Shown here one piece after another: positions 5,800-8,537 of a stretch of 8,537 bases of DNA; the stretch's first letter is position 1, and each line of letters begins with the position of its first letter. Both the position numbers and the translations under genes were made by a program. The notes under the pieces were generated by a model. It was given only the letters and a program-made list of their open reading frames with translations, ran no database searches and was not told the DNA's origin. This DNA is from Miltoncostaeaceae bacterium (GTDB lineage: Bacteria > Actinomycetota > Thermoleophilia > Miltoncostaeales > Miltoncostaeaceae): assembly GCA_030598075.1 (NCBI GenBank), contig JAUVQP010000058.1, positions 1 to 8,537 of the forward strand, given 5' to 3'.

Positions 5800-7631
5800 G
5801 GTGCCAGCGCCGGAGCGCGCGGCTCCGCCCTCTCGGACTCGCGCGGCACCGGCCTCTCGGACTCGCGCGGCACCGCCGGCTCCTTGGGCCGCGTCCATTC
5901 CGGGACGAAGGCGAGCAGCGCGAAGGGGAGAAACCATGGGATGTAGAGGTAGAACCAGTGCGTCAGGGTGAGCTGCACGCCGATGATCAATGCGCCGGAC
6001 AGCGCGGCCATTCGCAGCAGATCGAGACGACGGGGCCAGCGGAACATGGCCAGCGCTGCCAGTGCGACGATGCCCATCAGCGCGAGCTGGAGCGGCCGAA
6101 GCTCCGGATGCTGACCCCAGATCGAGAACGGCGAGTCGCGGCCGCCCTGATAGCCGATCGTGCGTGACCAGAACGCCACGAGGCCATCGTCGCCGTCCAG
6201 GAGCAGCACCCACCCGGTTGCCCCGACCGCCAGGCCCACGCCGGCTCCGTAGGCGAGCAGTCGGCCGCGTGTGCCCCGGGTGGGAAACGGAAAGGGATGC
6301 CGGCTCCACAGCGGGAGCAGGATCGCCGGCCCGAACTTCGCCGCGACGGCAAGCCCCACCGATAGGCCGCGGCCCACCGGGTGCCGAGCCGCCACGAGGC
6401 CCCAGATGAGCACCGCCGCCACGAGCGAGTCGTTGCTGTTGGTCGCGAGCGCGTAGCCGGTGAACGGGAACGCCGCCCACGCCAGCCCGAGCGCCGCGCC
6501 GAGCCGGGGCCCCGCGAGCGACCAGCCGAGCGCGAACATGCCGGCGACGGCCAGGACGTCGAATGCCGTCGCGGCCCCGTGGGAGGCGGGAAGCGCGTCC
6601 CATTCGCCCAACCAGGGCTGGACCGCCTCGAACGGGACGTAGAAGAGGTAGCTCAGCGGCCCGTAGGTGTCGCACGAGCCGCAGTCGGACGGAAACGTGC
6701 CGTACGGGGTGATGCCGTGCGCGATCCGGTCGGCGCCGATGACGCCCGCGTACCCCACGTCGATCACGTTCGAATCGAAGGCGTTCAGGCCGTAGCGGAG
6801 CGCCAGCACGACACCCAGCCCGGTCGCCAGCACCCACGTCGGCGCCCAACCGGCGAATCTCGGGCGCGGCGCGGCGGGAGCGAGCGGCGGCCGTCCTTCC
6901 GGATCCTGCCCGGCCTTCCCTCGTCGGAGGCCAATCCACCCCAGCCGGGCCGCGAGATAGAGCATTGGGGGGTATGCCAGGGGAACGGAGGTGAAGATCT
7001 CGCCGCGGTTGAACCATATGAGCGAGATCGAGAAGCTCAGCAGGACCAGAAGGTCTAGCGTTCGCCACGAGACGATGCGCCGCGGCGCGAGCAACGGGAT
7101 CAGGAAAAGGGCGCATAGGAAGAGCCAGATGGGCTCACGGTTGATCGCGCGGCCGAACGCGCCGGGATAGCCGCGCGCCATGGCCCACGCAACCTGCGGT
7201 CCTGTTCGAAGCTCTTGGATCTCCGCGGTCCGGTCGCCGACCAGCACGACCGCCTCGACCTTCTCGTCGTCGGTCCCACCCTCGCTGATGTACGAGACGG
7301 TCCACCGCCTCTCGTCCTCGTCGAACCGCGCCGTGGTCCGCGCGATGGTGCGGCTGTCCAGCCAACCGGCCAGGCGCTCGGAGCCGTCGGCGATGGCCGT
7401 GGCCTCGTCCTCGCTCAGCGTCGGTCTGGCCGTGGGGCTCCGGTCGAGCTCCAGCCGCAGCGCCCCGGCGTCCTGGGCGAGCGCCCGCAGTTGTCCCCGA
7501 ACCGCCTCGATGGCCGCGCGCGCGTTGGTCGCGGTCCCGCCCTGAGCCGCCGCCGGCGGCGCGCCGGGCAGCGCCGCGGCGGCCATGACCACGACCAGGG
7601 CGAGCGTGGCGCGGGTTGCGGCGGCTCTCAC
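5796..7631 (-). CDS. GT87-like membrane glycosyltransferase with signal peptide and periplasmic N-terminal domain
   Basis: The 611-residue protein opens with a signal peptide (hydrophobic core about 8-20, likely cleavage after AAA near 29). An extracytoplasmic domain of about 130 residues follows, with a helical first half and then a short beta-rich part, RRWTVSYISEGG and EAVVLVGDRTAEIQELRTG. This second half is reminiscent of PepSY-type domains. Membrane helices begin at about 166, and the GT-C-like core starts near 262. The loop NVIDVGYAGVIGADRIAHGITPYG (288-311) has the expected Asp (Asp291) and PY motif, followed by a CGSC pair (317-320) and YGPLSYLFYVPF (323-334). AAKFGPAILLP (430-440) matches the conserved Lys region. 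The C-terminus (584-611) is a Pro/Arg/Glu tail built of 8-residue repeats. The GTG at 7631 lies 7 nt after the gtrA-like stop and gives a clean signal peptide. The stop overlaps the next gene. Donor and acceptor are unknown. Confidence 0.85.
   Translation of the reverse strand: MRAAATRATLALVVVMAAAALPGAPPAAAQGGTATNARAAIEAVRGQLRALAQDAGALRLELDRSPTARPTLSEDEATAIADGSERLAGWLDSRTIARTTARFDEDERRWTVSYISEGGTDDEKVEAVVLVGDRTAEIQELRTGPQVAWAMARGYPGAFGRAINREPIWLFLCALFLIPLLAPRRIVSWRTLDLLVLLSFSISLIWFNRGEIFTSVPLAYPPMLYLAARLGWIGLRRGKAGQDPEGRPPLAPAAPRPRFAGWAPTWVLATGLGVVLALRYGLNAFDSNVIDVGYAGVIGADRIAHGITPYGTFPSDCGSCDTYGPLSYLFYVPFEAVQPWLGEWDALPASHGAATAFDVLAVAGMFALGWSLAGPRLGAALGLAWAAFPFTGYALATNSNDSLVAAVLIWGLVAARHPVGRGLSVGLAVAAKFGPAILLPLWSRHPFPFPTRGTRGRLLAYGAGVGLAVGATGWVLLLDGDDGLVAFWSRTIGYQGGRDSPFSIWGQHPELRPLQLALMGIVALAALAMFRWPRRLDLLRMAALSGALIIGVQLTLTHWFYLYIPWFLPFALLAFVPEWTRPKEPAVPRESERPVPRESERAEPRAPALAP
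5829..5876. repeat. 24-bp tandem repeat, two copies, in the GT87 gene tail
   Basis: Two adjacent copies of a 24-bp unit (5829-5852 and 5853-5876, differing at one base) encode the repeated octapeptide VPRESERP/VPRESERA. A more degenerate third copy (ERAEPRAP) lies on the 3' side of the gene. The period is a multiple of three, so copy-number changes would keep the frame. The tail would be a flexible charged cytoplasmic extension after the last helix. Confidence 0.85.
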
Positions 7632-7638
7632 ACTGGCG

Positions 7639-8082
7639 TCAGCGAAACGACCAGCGACGGTTGAGCAGGAAGCTGATCGGCGTGACCGCGGCGATCGCGA
7701 CCGCCTGAGCCACGATCCGGGGCGACTCGGCCTCGACGAGAAGGTCCAGGACGAGGAGGGAGAGCGCGAGGGCGGCGACGCTGACCGTCAGGTAGCGAAC
7801 GGCTTGGTGCACGGCCGACAGCCGGTGGCGGCGAAAGGTCCAGTACTTGTTGATGGCGAAGTTGCAGGACCAGGCCACCGCGAATGCGCCGAGCGCGGCC
7901 ACGATGTGGTGGGCGCCCAGGGCATGTACGAGCATGGCGAACACGACGAGGTTGACGACGTAGCCGGTGCTGCCGACCAGGCAGAAGCGAACGAGCTGGG
8001 CCCAGTCGGCGCGGCTGGCCGCCCGAGGACGCGGGACGCGAAAGAGGCGCGGCCCGGCCCGGCGAAGAGGCTTGGTCGACAC
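7639..8082 (-). CDS. GtrA-like membrane protein (putative polyprenyl-phosphate sugar flippase)
   Basis: The 147-residue protein has the four-helix layout and length of the GtrA family (PF04138), with helices at about 28-48, 53-73, 95-115 and 121-140. Family motifs are visible: LVRFCLVGSTGYVVNLVVF (30-48), the NFAINKYWTFRR stretch (74-85), and a C-terminal NRRWSFR (141-147), which matches the usual 'N+xWvF' ending. GtrA proteins are thought to translocate lipid-linked sugars made on the cytoplasmic side. Here the gene sits 7 nt ahead of two GT-C glycosyltransferases that would use such donors outside. The GTG at 8082 gives a normal-length protein and lies 8 nt after TAGCAT. The frame stays open to 8190, but the extra 36 residues are low-complexity and unlike the family. 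Confidence 0.92.
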   Translation of the reverse strand: MSTKPLRRAGPRLFRVPRPRAASRADWAQLVRFCLVGSTGYVVNLVVFAMLVHALGAHHIVAALGAFAVAWSCNFAINKYWTFRRHRLSAVHQAVRYLTVSVAALALSLLVLDLLVEAESPRIVAQAVAIAAVTPISFLLNRRWSFR

Positions 8083-8090
8083 AATCGGCG

Positions 8091-8096
8091 ATGCTA
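8091..8096 (-). promoter_or_regulatory. Candidate -10 element (TAGCAT) for the gtrA-GT87 operon
   Basis: TAGCAT on the minus strand fits TAnnnT and ends 8 nt before the GTG at 8082, pointing to leaderless transcription of the three-gene operon. A small inverted repeat, GCAAC-GGGG-GTTGC (8097-8110), abuts it on the upstream side and could be an operator. No -35 consensus is visible. Confidence 0.42.
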
Positions 8097-8163
8097 GCAA
8101 CGGGGGTTGCGCGCACACGGAATCGCGGGGCGCAGACGGCGGGGCGTCTTGGGCTCGCCGGGC

Positions 8164-8169
8164 TACACT
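8164..8169 (+). promoter_or_regulatory. Candidate -10 element (TACACT) for the aminotransferase gene
   Basis: TACACT is a good match to the actinobacterial -10 (TAnnnT). Transcription would start near 8176-8178, leaving a leader of about 19 nt to the ATG at 8197 or about 4 nt to the in-frame GTG at 8182. No TTGAC-like -35 is seen at the standard spacing. Confidence 0.42.
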
Positions 8170-8196
8170 GAGATCGGAACGGTGAAGCACTCCTCG

Positions 8197-8537
8197 ATGA
8201 CGACGCCCGACTCCTCACGCACCGGAACGTCGCGCGGCGCCGAGTCCGCGCTCGGCCCCGGTGACTCCGTGCGCTACGACGAGCGCTTCGCGTCTCGCGC
8301 GTCCAGAATCGTCAGCTCGGCCATGCGTGACCTCATGTCTCTCTCCGAGCGGCCGGAGATCATCTCGTTGGCCGGGGGCTTTCCGAACACCGAGTCGTTC
8401 CAGCGCGAGATGTTCGACGAGGTCATGGACGTCATCGCCACGGACCACCTCACCTCCGCTCTCCAGTACGGGCCCACCGAGGGGCTGGGCGAGCTTCGGG
8501 AGCAGATCGTGGAGGTCATGGCGGCGGAGGGGGTTCG
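8197..8537 (+). CDS. PLP-dependent aminotransferase, class I/II (N-terminal part, cut by window edge)
   Basis: The first 113 residues of a fold-type I aminotransferase are visible before the right edge. After a variable, Ser/Gly-rich N-terminus of about 25 residues come RFASRASRIVSSAMRDLM, then PEIISLAGGFPNTESF (53-68) and LQYGPTEGLGELREQI (89-104). The SLAGGxPxxxxFP-like and LQYGPTEG patterns are typical of the LysN/2-aminoadipate and MocR-related aminotransferase group. The PLP-binding Lys lies beyond the window, so the substrate cannot be told. The ATG at 8197 was chosen because GGTGAAG (8181-8187) could serve as a ribosome site 9 nt upstream. An in-frame GTG at 8182 is possible and would add five residues. 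The gene is divergent from the gtrA-GT87 operon and shares its 114-bp upstream region. Confidence 0.88.
   Translation, partial: MTTPDSSRTGTSRGAESALGPGDSVRYDERFASRASRIVSSAMRDLMSLSERPEIISLAGGFPNTESFQREMFDEVMDVIATDHLTSALQYGPTEGLGELREQIVEVMAAEGV

Noticed and set aside
5074..5946. Plus-strand ORF of 290 codons opposite the GT87-like genes
   Set aside because: It is highly charged and low in complexity, and spans the junction of two well-supported minus-strand genes. It has no ribosome site and no recognisable motif.
5800..7116. Upstream extension of the second GT87-like frame, making an 867-codon ORF
   Set aside because: The extra 439 codons overlap the large GT87-like gene in another frame and are Arg/Pro/Gly-rich. 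Hydrophobic helices typical of the family begin only after the GTG at 5799.
8083..8190. Longer GtrA-like start at 8190
   Set aside because: The extra 36 residues lack family similarity and would overlap the candidate -10 at 8091-8096 and the divergent promoter region.

Overview
The window is very GC-rich and gene-dense, with frequent GTG starts, 4-nt stop/start overlaps and few recognisable Shine-Dalgarno sites. This fits a high-GC actinobacterium. The gene types (GT87-like membrane glycosyltransferases, GtrA, a degenerate M23 protein next to a YmdB-type phosphodiesterase) suggest a lineage such as Thermoleophilia. That placement is inference from gene style only. I found no rRNA, tRNA, CRISPR array or transposase gene.

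Layout. (1) 1-2675, minus strand: an AI-2E-family membrane protein, overlapping by 4 nt with an ABC-2 type exporter ATPase, then a 217-bp spacer and the N-terminal part of an ABC-2 permease that leaves the window at its left edge. (2) 2784-4330, plus strand, divergent from block 1: a membrane-anchored M23/LytM-fold protein lacking one zinc ligand, followed 14 nt later by a YmdB/TIGR00282 metallophosphoesterase. (3) 4331-4512: a convergent intergenic stretch bounded by imperfect inverted repeats. (4) 4513-8082, minus strand: an apparent operon of gtrA-like flippase, a large GT87-like protein with a signal peptide and periplasmic N-terminal domain, and a second GT87-like protein. (5) 8197-8537, plus strand, divergent from block 4: the start of a fold-type I PLP aminotransferase, cut by the right edge.

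How the genes may work together. Block 4 looks like a cell-envelope glycosylation module: GtrA proteins are thought to move polyprenyl-phosphate sugars across the membrane, and GT-C enzymes use such donors on the outer face. Block 1 is an efflux module of unknown substrate joined to an AI-2E-type membrane protein. Block 2 pairs a probably non-catalytic envelope protein with a cytoplasmic phosphodiesterase.

The main oddities are a Gln in place of the switch (H-loop) His in the ABC ATPase, the missing first zinc His in the M23-fold protein, two inverted-repeat-bounded non-coding segments of about 165 bp, and a TAnnnT hexamer exactly 8 nt upstream of three chosen start codons, which suggests leaderless transcription. 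I see no clearly new multi-gene system. All the genes fall in recognisable families.
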